Source: Bradyrhizobium sp. CCBAU 051011
GTDB taxonomy: Bacteria > Pseudomonadota > Alphaproteobacteria > Rhizobiales > Xanthobacteraceae
Length of the DNA stretch: 64,000 nt
Direction: 5' to 3'
NCBI RefSeq assembly: GCF_009930815.1
Contig: NZ_CP022222.1
Location: 972,501 to 1,036,500, forward strand
Shown here: positions 47,590-55,232 of the stretch, piece by piece
How the letters are laid out: every line of letters starts with the position of its first letter
How positions within the stretch are numbered: position 1 is the stretch's first letter
Made by a program: the position numbers and the translations under genes
Notes under the pieces: model-generated
Database searches by the model: none
The model's input: only the letters and a program-made list of their open reading frames with translations
What the model was told of the DNA's origin: nothing

Positions 47590-49551
47590 TTAGCCGCTAC
47601 CGTCCGCATCGCGCGACTTTGCGTCCGCATCGCTATTTTGCGTCCGCGCCGACTGGGCGAAGAAGCCATTGCCGAGATTGGCTTTTCCCGAATTGGCGGA
47701 CGGTGCGGACGATGCGGACGCAAATTCCCCCGGCTTTTCTGGTGCGGAAAAAGTGATGGTGATGATCCGATCCCGCACCCGGCTTTTTTTCTTTGCGAAG
47801 GCGATTTCGATACCGATCTTGCGCAAGTTGGTCGCAGCCCGCCGCAGCCGGCCCGAAAGCGCCCGTGGGTTATTAGGCCAGTGCTTCGACTTGGCGATGC
47901 GCTCACCCGCTTCCTTGGCAAGGTCGCCCAGAAGGTCCGACGCCGTCCCCGTCCACACCGTCCGCGCTGTCATCATGGCGCGCACGGCTGTAGCGATGGG
48001 GTTGGCGTCGATCATGGCCTCCACCGCATCTTCAAGGTTGCCACAATAGGCCGACCAGAAGGTGCCGTCGGACCACAGCGCCGGTTCGCACGCGGTCGCC
48101 CACAGCGCGAAATCCGCCATGCGGGGCAGCTTCTCGAGCCGTGTTTCGGGAAGTAGCTTCAGGCCGACAACTACTGCATCGAGCAGGGCGCCAAGGATAT
48201 GCGGTCGTTCGGTCTCAAATGCAGCCCATAATTCCTGTTCGGGTCGTCGGTGTTCTTCCGAGATCGGTTGTAACGTCAGGAACAGCGCGCGGTCGGCGAG
48301 GTCGGGCCGGTTGACGATCTCTTCAATGCCATTAAGGATCACAGGTCGCGCCGCGTCGAACAGCACCTCATCATGGTCGGTGTAGAGCTGTCGCACGGCA
48401 AAGCCGCCGCCCGTTGCCAGCCGACAAAGCGTGTCCGATATCCACTCCGGCAGACCCGATACGTTATCGAAGGCCAGGACATGGCCGTTACTGGCGGCGA
48501 TGAACAGGTCGCGGTCCTCGCGCGGCAGGGCGCGCAACGGCGCGGTGTTGGGATCGAGCAGCGACCGCAGGATCGCCAACAAGGTGGACTTGGCCGAACC
48601 CTGCTCGCCAGACAAAACCATCACCGGATAGGGACCGCGGTCGCGCAGAACAGCCAGTGCCCAGGCCACCAACAGGACAAAGTCACTATCAGATTTCACA
48701 TTGAGGAAGGGGCGCAGAGCCTCGATCGATCCACCGGTCACCGGCACCGATAATGCCTGCATCCCGGCGGCGCGCCGGAAGCGGACAGGCGGATTCTCGA
48801 CAACGCGCCATCCAGTGGCGTCGATCTCAACCGCGCGCCAGGTGTTGTCGGCAAGGTCAAGGTAGAGCCTGCCTTCGAATCCGCCGATACGGATGTGAAC
48901 GTGCCGCTCCGGCCCGTCGAAATGGGCCTTCGCCTCGATCACGTTCAGCGCCGATTGCAGCGCTTCGGAACTCGGCGCGCCGCCGGTTGCTTCATAGAAG
49001 CGGCGGGTTAGCCAACGGCGGAACCCCTTGGAGCGGATAGGCCAGGTTTCGCGATGGCCATTAACGTCGAGGTCGGCAAAGCCAGTTCCGTCCGGAGCAT
49101 GGAACGGTTCAGCGGTTTGCGCGAGGCCGACCAGAATGTCGGCCTGTGTCGGTTGCCGCCCGCCGGCATTTCCCGTCTGCTCCGCGATAGCGCCGTCGAG
49201 CGCCGTCACTCTGCAGCCCGCACTCTTGAGCTGAGCACGCAGCGACTCGAAAGCTGAGCGGTCATTATTTTTCAGCGCGGCAAGGGCGACTATCACCTCC
49301 GGGTTGAAGGGAGCGCCGGGATCGCCAGCGGTTTGCTCGACCAATCCATCCAGTGCGTCGTGCACCTCCTCGGCGGCAGCAATGGTGTTTAAGATCACGT
49401 GATCTGCGATCTTGACGTGTTCATCGCAATCAGAGCCCGCCAAGGCATGGCTCGTGGAGGACCTCGCCGAACCACTGCGATCACTTCCTTCGCAACGAAC
49501 GCAGAGGAACTGTGGAAACCCGTGCTCGCACTCGTTTGTGTTTACCGCCAC
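47590..49551 (-). CDS. mobile-element ATPase/helicase-like protein
   Basis: 653 aa from a GTG at 49551, which overlaps the end of the primase gene by 10 bases and has GAGGAG upstream. N-terminal part has a Cys motif (CEHGFPQFLCVRC). The central part is an ATPase with Walker A SGEQGSAKSTLL and a likely Walker B in VLAFDNVSG. Coupled to a primase gene, it resembles the replicative ATPase of prophages and integrative elements. The C-terminal ~50 residues are Ala/Ser/Asp-rich. Exact family not certain. Confidence 0.8.
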   Translation of the reverse strand: MAVNTNECEHGFPQFLCVRCEGSDRSGSARSSTSHALAGSDCDEHVKIADHVILNTIAAAEEVHDALDGLVEQTAGDPGAPFNPEVIVALAALKNNDRSAFESLRAQLKSAGCRVTALDGAIAEQTGNAGGRQPTQADILVGLAQTAEPFHAPDGTGFADLDVNGHRETWPIRSKGFRRWLTRRFYEATGGAPSSEALQSALNVIEAKAHFDGPERHVHIRIGGFEGRLYLDLADNTWRAVEIDATGWRVVENPPVRFRRAAGMQALSVPVTGGSIEALRPFLNVKSDSDFVLLVAWALAVLRDRGPYPVMVLSGEQGSAKSTLLAILRSLLDPNTAPLRALPREDRDLFIAASNGHVLAFDNVSGLPEWISDTLCRLATGGGFAVRQLYTDHDEVLFDAARPVILNGIEEIVNRPDLADRALFLTLQPISEEHRRPEQELWAAFETERPHILGALLDAVVVGLKLLPETRLEKLPRMADFALWATACEPALWSDGTFWSAYCGNLEDAVEAMIDANPIATAVRAMMTARTVWTGTASDLLGDLAKEAGERIAKSKHWPNNPRALSGRLRRAATNLRKIGIEIAFAKKKSRVRDRIITITFSAPEKPGEFASASSAPSANSGKANLGNGFFAQSARTQNSDADAKSRDADGSG

Positions 49552-50498
49552 GGCAAGACACTCCTCGGGCTTGATCCGTCTGTGGCGCTTTCCTTGGTAT
49601 TGCCGGGACCGCCATCGGCGAACGCGATCACGGGGCGAAACCCCACGAGCAGATCGTTGAAATCCATGCCGGTCGGCGGTCGGGCGATCCGAACGCTGCG
49701 CCCTCCGCGCTTCCAGCGCTGGGCGCAATTCCAGGCCGCCGCTTCGCCGGGTTCGTCGCCGTCGGCGAGAATGATCACGTCACGAACGTTGGTCGGCAGA
49801 CCGAGGAAGCGCAGGCCAGATGTCGAAAGCGCAGCCCATGCCGGATGTCCGGTCGCCTGCATGGCGGAAAGGCAGGTTTCAATGCCTTCCCCAATCATCA
49901 GCAAGGAGTCTGGCAGGGCGAGCCGGACCACGCCGCCGCGACACGGACCGAGCATCAACTTCTGCGGCTCGATCGGGGCCTTACCGGCCCCGTCGCGGGC
50001 AAGGTAAGTGCGATGAATAGCGAGCGGCTTTCCGCCAACGCTTTCGGTCACCAAGGCCACCATGGCCGGCCAAATGCCTCCCGAGGGATGCTTCAAACCA
50101 GCGTGGAAGCGAAGCGCATCTGGTAACGGCAGGCCGAGGCCCCGCGAGGCGAGGTACGTCTCCACCGACGACCGTAACGCCGATCGGGCGGTCTGCCAGA
50201 TGGCGAGGGCCGTCTCGCTACGCCTCTCATTTTCCTGATACGAAGCGCGCTCGATAGGCGCGCGGCGTGCCGTGCGCGAAATCGAACGAGGACGGTGATC
50301 GGACCAAAGGCCCCGCGCTCGAAGTGCCGAAATGACGCGCTCCTGGGCGCAACCAGCGTGGCAGTGGATCAGCAGCTTGTTATCCGCATCACGAATCGAG
50401 AGGCTCGGCTTGCGATCCTCGTGCGCCGGGCATCGCGCCATCCAACCTGAACCCGCCCGATGTCCGCCAAGGGCTTTCGCGAGATTTTCAGCGATCAT
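49542..50498 (-). CDS. CHC2/Toprim primase-like protein
   Basis: 318 aa. Start at the ATG 50498, coupled by ATGA to the stop of the HTH gene. N-terminal zinc finger (WMARCPAHEDRKPSLSIRD, then LIHCHAGCAQE) is of the CHC2 primase type. The C-terminal part is a Toprim domain with LMIGEGIETCLSA (Glu) and IILADGDEPGEAAA (Asp-x-Asp). It would make primers for element DNA replication together with the ATPase downstream. Confidence 0.9.
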   Translation of the reverse strand: MIAENLAKALGGHRAGSGWMARCPAHEDRKPSLSIRDADNKLLIHCHAGCAQERVISALRARGLWSDHRPRSISRTARRAPIERASYQENERRSETALAIWQTARSALRSSVETYLASRGLGLPLPDALRFHAGLKHPSGGIWPAMVALVTESVGGKPLAIHRTYLARDGAGKAPIEPQKLMLGPCRGGVVRLALPDSLLMIGEGIETCLSAMQATGHPAWAALSTSGLRFLGLPTNVRDVIILADGDEPGEAAAWNCAQRWKRGGRSVRIARPPTGMDFNDLLVGFRPVIAFADGGPGNTKESATDGSSPRSVLPWR

Positions 50499-50725
50499 GA
50501 CACGCCTCGCGTGGCTTTTTCGCGCGCGCGACGCCACGCTTCGGCCGCCTCACGTGAGATCAACACGCGAGTGCCGACGCGGAACGTCACGGGCATCAAG
50601 CCCAGCGGTCTCAATTTGTAGTAAAGCTGCGGGCTGATGCGATGACGCGCGCAGAATTCGTCAATGGAATAGGCGTCGGCGCAGTCGCCTGCGTTGGCCC
50701 GGCCGGTAACTTCGGGGCGTGCCAC
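50495..50725 (-). CDS. helix-turn-helix excisionase-like protein, 76 aa
   Basis: From a GTG at 50725 with GGAGG 7 bases before it. DAYSIDEFCARHRISPQLYY and VGTRVLISREAAEAWRRARE is the classic AlpA/excisionase-type HTH (MerR-like). Likely a directionality factor or transcription regulator of the element. Directly upstream lie the 8-bp tandem repeats at 50791-50844, a plausible binding site. Confidence 0.8.
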   Translation of the reverse strand: MARPEVTGRANAGDCADAYSIDEFCARHRISPQLYYKLRPLGLMPVTFRVGTRVLISREAAEAWRRAREKATRGVS

Positions 50726-50790
50726 GCCTTGTCCTCCATACTTGAGAAGCCGTATGGAGAACGATGAGGCAGTGTGGAAATTTAAGCGAA

Positions 50791-50844
50791 CACGCAAATA
50801 CGCATTTGCCTATTTGCGTATTGGCGTATTTGCGTATTTGCGTG
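50791..50844. repeat. 8-bp tandem repeats inside an inverted repeat
   Basis: Read on the minus strand, CGCAAATA recurs in tandem about five times with variants CGCCAATA and GGCAAATG. The outer ends CACGCAAATACGCA (50791-50804) and TGCGTATTTGCGTG (50831-50844) are exact inverted copies. The block is AT-rich in a GC-rich region, lying between the stop of the gene at 50845 and the promoter region of the HTH gene. Iteron-like or operator-like. Confidence 0.8.
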
Positions 50845-51744
50845 TCAGCCGACCTTTCGCCGGCCCCGGGCACGGGCGATAGAGTCAATTGAAGGCGGTT
50901 TCCAAGATTTGTCTTTAAAAAGCGGCCCGATAAGGCGTTGGATTTCCTTTGCGGGAACATTGGGCGGTACGCCGTCCGGAAATTCCAAGTGTAGCGCCCA
51001 TTGGATACGGCTGACTTGCCAACGGCGGCTATGTGCCTTGTCGATCACTGTTGCCGGTAAGACAGGAAATTCGCCGCTCACCGGCCACAGCCGCAACACA
51101 TCGCTCTGCCCAAGTGTCACTGCGGTGAAGGGCTCGGGCTGGCTGACGGCGTCATACCTCAGGACGTCTCGCCCCCTTTCATCGCGCAATCGAAGGTAAA
51201 CCCACTCCCGCGATGGAATCTCGACTACCGTGCCGTGGACGTCAAAACCTTGGGCTATCAGACGATTCTCCGACAACGCCTGCCACAGCGCGGCCACTGC
51301 TTCCCGAACCGTCATGACGGCGGTTGGGGGAACATTGCCTCGACCGCGTAACAATCCATCCCGCAGCACCAGCCGGCTGACCGTCGGCGCGAGTCTCGTC
51401 TCGAGAAAATTTCCTCCGCGCTTGACAGGCTTGGCAGTTTTGTCCGTGGAATCATTCCACTTACGATAGATCCAATGAAGGCACGCCGAGCAGAACTCGG
51501 GATCTTGCTCCCTGACCATTTCGAAATCACGCCACGCGATCCATGCCACCGACATCACGATCGACCAGTGGGATTTGGCCTTTGGATCGAAGCGAGGCAA
51601 CTCAGGCCTTCGTTCGAACGGTTCAAGGCCATGGGCGGCGGCCGCCGCCTCCGCTTGCTCCTTCGTGAGCTCGCCACGTTCAGCCTGCATAAGCAGCCGG
51701 TTACGCAGTACATGGGGGTCGGTGTCGTCTGGCTCGTCAGCCAT
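50845..51744 (-). CDS. hypothetical mobile-element protein, 299 aa
   Basis: MADEPDDTDPHVLRNRLLMQ, AERGELTKEQAEAAAAAHGL, FCSACLHWIYRKWNDSTDKT and a C-terminal VPAKEIQRLIGPLFKDKSWK. The end resembles a winged-helix-like segment. Such proteins sit between the integrase and the HTH gene in several alphaproteobacterial elements, but I do not know their role. Start at the ATG 51744; the upstream Met is not supported. Confidence 0.7.
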   Translation of the reverse strand: MADEPDDTDPHVLRNRLLMQAERGELTKEQAEAAAAAHGLEPFERRPELPRFDPKAKSHWSIVMSVAWIAWRDFEMVREQDPEFCSACLHWIYRKWNDSTDKTAKPVKRGGNFLETRLAPTVSRLVLRDGLLRGRGNVPPTAVMTVREAVAALWQALSENRLIAQGFDVHGTVVEIPSREWVYLRLRDERGRDVLRYDAVSQPEPFTAVTLGQSDVLRLWPVSGEFPVLPATVIDKAHSRRWQVSRIQWALHLEFPDGVPPNVPAKEIQRLIGPLFKDKSWKPPSIDSIARARGRRKVG

Positions 51745-51911
51745 TCGCGCGCACCTCGCGAGGCAGCACCGTGGGACACGCGGAAGCTGGCGGTGCAAGC
51801 CGGCTTGTCGGGAGCTACCCTATCCGCGCTTGATGATCAGCTTACGTCCGGGATGCCTTGGTGCCAAGGACGACATTGAGTTCCGTGCGGGTTGGTGTTG
51901 AAGTTCACCTG

Positions 51912-53165
51912 TCACCTTGCGAGTGCAATCACATTGTCAGCGGCTGGCGCAGATTCCGACAACAGTCCGACGCGCGCGATGTCGTCGATAGAATGCTCAG
52001 TGATGTACTTCGAATAATGCTTTTCGATCATCGCGACGCTGGTGTTGTGCAGCGACGCCACCAGCCTGATTGGCACATTTCGCAGCAGCATGCGGACGAT
52101 GCTGGAGTGCCGCAGGCAGTACATCGTCACCTCTGCAGGATCGAGCCCGATAGCGCTGACGATGTTGTCGACTTCGCGATGATAATTCTGACCTGGATTC
52201 TTATCCCAGGGGATGCCCTCGCTTTGCAGCAGTAGCGGCGCCTCGCCAGCGCGGCCCTTCGCCGCTGCCTTCAATCTCAGCGCCAACGCTCGGGTGATCG
52301 GGACGCTGTAGCGCTCGATCTTCTTCGCACTGCGGTTTCTGCCGCCACCCTTGGCCGACTTCGGCATCATTAGCTTCGGCCGCAGCGGGTGATCGTGCAG
52401 ATCCTCGACCCGGAGGCGGACGGCTTGGCTGGGACGAGCGCCAGTGATCGCCAGCGTATCGGTCAGCAGCCCCAGTTGATGGTCCAGCGCGTAAGCGGCG
52501 GCGACAAACGCGAGCACCTTGTCGTCAGACAGAACAACGTTTCGAGCTTCTTGCGCATCCGGCAAACCAGCAAGTCCAGTTTCCCAGGCTTCTCGGTTCT
52601 GAACACGCTTGTCGTGCCGCGCTGCCAGCGCCAGCGCGGCACACAAACAACGGCAAAGTCTGTTAATGGTCGCCGGCGCCATTGTGCCGAGCTGGCCGTC
52701 GCGCCACTTCTTGAGCTCTGCGCTCGTGAGCAACGCCACCGGCTTGCTCAGCAGCACGCCAGTGAGGTGTAGGCGCGGCCACTCGGCGTTATAAGGATTG
52801 GCCTCGCGCGCTTCCAAATCGCGCCTGTAGGCCGTAAGCGCACTATCAACGGTGATTAGTGCGCTATCGGCGCTTCCGTCATCCCCACGCGCCAGTTTCT
52901 TCGCTTGATCCTGCGCCTGATAGAACGTCAGAACGCTCTTGGCGTCGGCGTCATCGAAATCGTCGGCCAGGGCGAAGGCTTTGGTCCAGTATGCGCCGTG
53001 GCCGTTGCTGGCCTTCAGCACCCAGGTGCCATTGGTCTTGTTGCGGCGATACATGAGGGCAATGCCGCGCGCTAGCGATGGACCGCTGTAGGGCCTGCGG
53101 CGGATTTTCAATCGAAGTCGTGCACTGCGGCTTTCCAGTGCACTAAAACTCACCCGGCGTGCCAT
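51912..53165 (-). CDS. tyrosine site-specific integrase
   Basis: 417 aa. N-terminal SAM-like DNA-binding domain (about 95-190, SALTAYRRDLEAREANPYNA) and catalytic domain with Arg in LAITGARPSQAVRLRVEDLH, the late RH pair in TMYCLRHSSIVRML and the Tyr nucleophile in AMIEKHYSKYI. It integrates and excises the element by recombination between att sites. The start may also be a Met 37 residues in (MYRRNKTNGTWVLK), which begins a typical integrase N-terminus. As the outermost gene on the right, it puts one element end near 53170-53330. Confidence 0.93.
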   Translation of the reverse strand: MARRVSFSALESRSARLRLKIRRRPYSGPSLARGIALMYRRNKTNGTWVLKASNGHGAYWTKAFALADDFDDADAKSVLTFYQAQDQAKKLARGDDGSADSALITVDSALTAYRRDLEAREANPYNAEWPRLHLTGVLLSKPVALLTSAELKKWRDGQLGTMAPATINRLCRCLCAALALAARHDKRVQNREAWETGLAGLPDAQEARNVVLSDDKVLAFVAAAYALDHQLGLLTDTLAITGARPSQAVRLRVEDLHDHPLRPKLMMPKSAKGGGRNRSAKKIERYSVPITRALALRLKAAAKGRAGEAPLLLQSEGIPWDKNPGQNYHREVDNIVSAIGLDPAEVTMYCLRHSSIVRMLLRNVPIRLVASLHNTSVAMIEKHYSKYITEHSIDDIARVGLLSESAPAADNVIALAR

Positions 53166-53847
53166 ATGAAATCGTGTCCCGTTCCCGCGAAGTGTCGCGA
53201 TCGTGTCTGTGAAGGCCTATGGAGGCGTAGGACACGTTATGGGGATATTGCGCGGGCGATCAATGGCTTGCGGAGTCCACAGGGCTCCATAGAACTTCAT
53301 GGGACTCTTTATTTTCCCTGCGCAATGGGTTGACGGCTTATGCCGTGGTCTCCCCGGAGCCGAATTCCTCTGGCCTCCGTCGCTGTCGGATTAGTGGTTA
53401 TCGAAACCCGGTTGGGTTTCACAAACCTCCGTCAGCTTGGCACCAGCCACGGGTGTCAGGACCACACGGTTTTGCCGTACGCAACCCGTCTTCGCCAAGA
53501 GGCTTCGCCGGGCTTGGTACCCGCCCGACGAGCGTTAGCGAAGGCGGAAATCAGCGCCGTCATCTTGCACGCCGTGAGCCGCTCACGAGTTGACCTCGCC
53601 CTGCTGCCACCTTGCGCGCCGACGCTGCTTGCGTCCACCGCATCCCGTCCCGCGTTCGTGACGACCGCGATACGCCCCTCTTGCCGGGACGAGACGCGCG
53701 AAAATTGCCGCTGATTTGGGGTGAAAAGGAAGCGGTATATTTTTGCGCGGACGACTGGACGACCCAAATCAGTTTGAATCTGCTTCAAAAATTAGATTTT
53801 ACGCGCAACGGGTTTCGGCTCGCAGCGATCCGAAAAGTTCGACAGAG
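53166..53847. other. element right edge and intergenic
   Basis: About 680 bases with no gene. Likely contains the attachment site; I could not find its left copy by eye, and no tRNA gene is visible. CAGGACCACACGGTTTTGCC near 53458 is a motif I associate with dispersed sequence in Bradyrhizobium. Confidence 0.45.
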
Positions 53848-55137
53848 CTATTCCGCGGGCGCGAGGCGTGCGCTCGCGCGGGTTGCGGCGGTCTCGCGCA
53901 CGCGGATGCGGGCGCGGCGCTTGCGCCACCAGATCACGACGCCTGTCACCGACAGCGCCGCAACCACCAGCCCCATGATCGAGATCAGGATGCGGCCGGG
54001 CAATCCAACGATCCGGCCGGAATGCAGCGGGAACTGCGCCTGCACGAAGATGTCGGCGGCGGTGCCGACCCACGGCAGTCTCTGGCCGATCGGGCGGCCG
54101 TCCTCGCTGTCGTAATAGAGCTGCGCCGGGCCGACGCCGCCGGCGCCATGATCGTCGCCGGGGTGGAAGAAGGCTGCGGCATAGACGCCATGGGCCGGGC
54201 CATAATTGATCGAGCCGACGGGCGTGGTCCATCCGCGGCTCTTGCCGTCGGCCGCCGCGCGGGCCGCAATATCCGCAAACGTGACCTTGGGTTCGATCGG
54301 GTCGTCGAGATGCCGGTACGGACGCTGCTCGTAGGGCGTCGGGGTGTAGTTCGACACCGTCTTCATCAGCGGCGAAAACACCTCGAAATACAGGCTAAGC
54401 GAAAACGCCGTGAAGGCGATGACGAACAGCAGCGCCCATGTCCACAGGCTGAAAGCGCGGTGGATGTCGAAATTGATTCGATAGGCGCTGCCCGAGGTCT
54501 TGATCTTCCAGGCCGGCGCCCAGCGCGCCCAGAAGCCGCGGCCGAGTTGGCGCTCTACGGCCGGCGCCCGCTCCGCTTTGGCGCGGCGTCGGGACGGCAG
54601 CGTCAGATAGAAACCGACGAAACAGTCGATGGTCCAGATGATCGCGATGACGCCAAGCACGCGCATGCCCCAGCGATCGCTGCCCCAAAACTCCGGAATG
54701 TGCATGGTGTAATGCAGCTTGTAGAGGAATGAGACGAAGTTGGCGCGCGTCACCGGCCACACCGCGCCCCAGTAGCGCCGCCCGAGCTCCGCGCCGGTGT
54801 TGGGATCGAGGAAGATCTGGTTGTAATCCAGCGTGAAGCGCTTGCCGGTGGCGGGATCGATCCGCGGCAGCACGATGAACCACAGCGAATGACCCTTCTC
54901 CGGCGTCATGAACATGTGGACGACGCGCGCGCGCGGATCGCGCTGCTCGATCAGCTTGACCAACTCGACGGAGGGAATGGCGGGACCGCTGCTGGTTACG
55001 TCGAACAGATCCTGGTTCAGTGCATCGTCGATCGCGTGATCCCAGGAGATGATCGCGCCAGTGACGCCTGAAAAGAACAGAATGCCGGCGGTGAAAAGAC
55101 CGGCCCAGCGATGCAGCCGCCCGAAGATCGATTTCAT
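53848..55137 (-). CDS. PepSY-associated membrane protein (iron-siderophore linked)
   Basis: 429 aa, about four transmembrane helices: near the start (LHRWAGLFTAGILFFSGVTG), after WGMRVLGVIAIIWTIDCFVG, in LWTWALLFVIAFTAFSLSLY and near the end (IMGLVVAALSVTGVVIWWRK). The opening RLHRWAGL and the DHAIDDAL context are typical of PepSY-TM proteins, which often accompany TonB-dependent receptors and are linked to ferric-siderophore reduction in the periplasm or inner membrane. It lies 95 bases downstream of the receptor gene on the same strand. Confidence 0.9.
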   Translation of the reverse strand: MKSIFGRLHRWAGLFTAGILFFSGVTGAIISWDHAIDDALNQDLFDVTSSGPAIPSVELVKLIEQRDPRARVVHMFMTPEKGHSLWFIVLPRIDPATGKRFTLDYNQIFLDPNTGAELGRRYWGAVWPVTRANFVSFLYKLHYTMHIPEFWGSDRWGMRVLGVIAIIWTIDCFVGFYLTLPSRRRAKAERAPAVERQLGRGFWARWAPAWKIKTSGSAYRINFDIHRAFSLWTWALLFVIAFTAFSLSLYFEVFSPLMKTVSNYTPTPYEQRPYRHLDDPIEPKVTFADIAARAAADGKSRGWTTPVGSINYGPAHGVYAAAFFHPGDDHGAGGVGPAQLYYDSEDGRPIGQRLPWVGTAADIFVQAQFPLHSGRIVGLPGRILISIMGLVVAALSVTGVVIWWRKRRARIRVRETAATRASARLAPAE

Positions 55138-55232
55138 GGCTTGCGCCCGTGCTGTTGGTGCCGCAGTGAAACATCATCACCTCCGGTCGATCGACCGGCG
55201 GTGATGTAACCGTTGCGCATGTGCCAGCCGAC

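Noticed and set aside
50791..50844. CRISPR array
   Set aside because: Units are 8 bp, tandem without spacers, and no cas genes are present.
53166..53330. tRNA gene as integration target at the right element edge
   Set aside because: I could not fold any tRNA from either strand in this interval.
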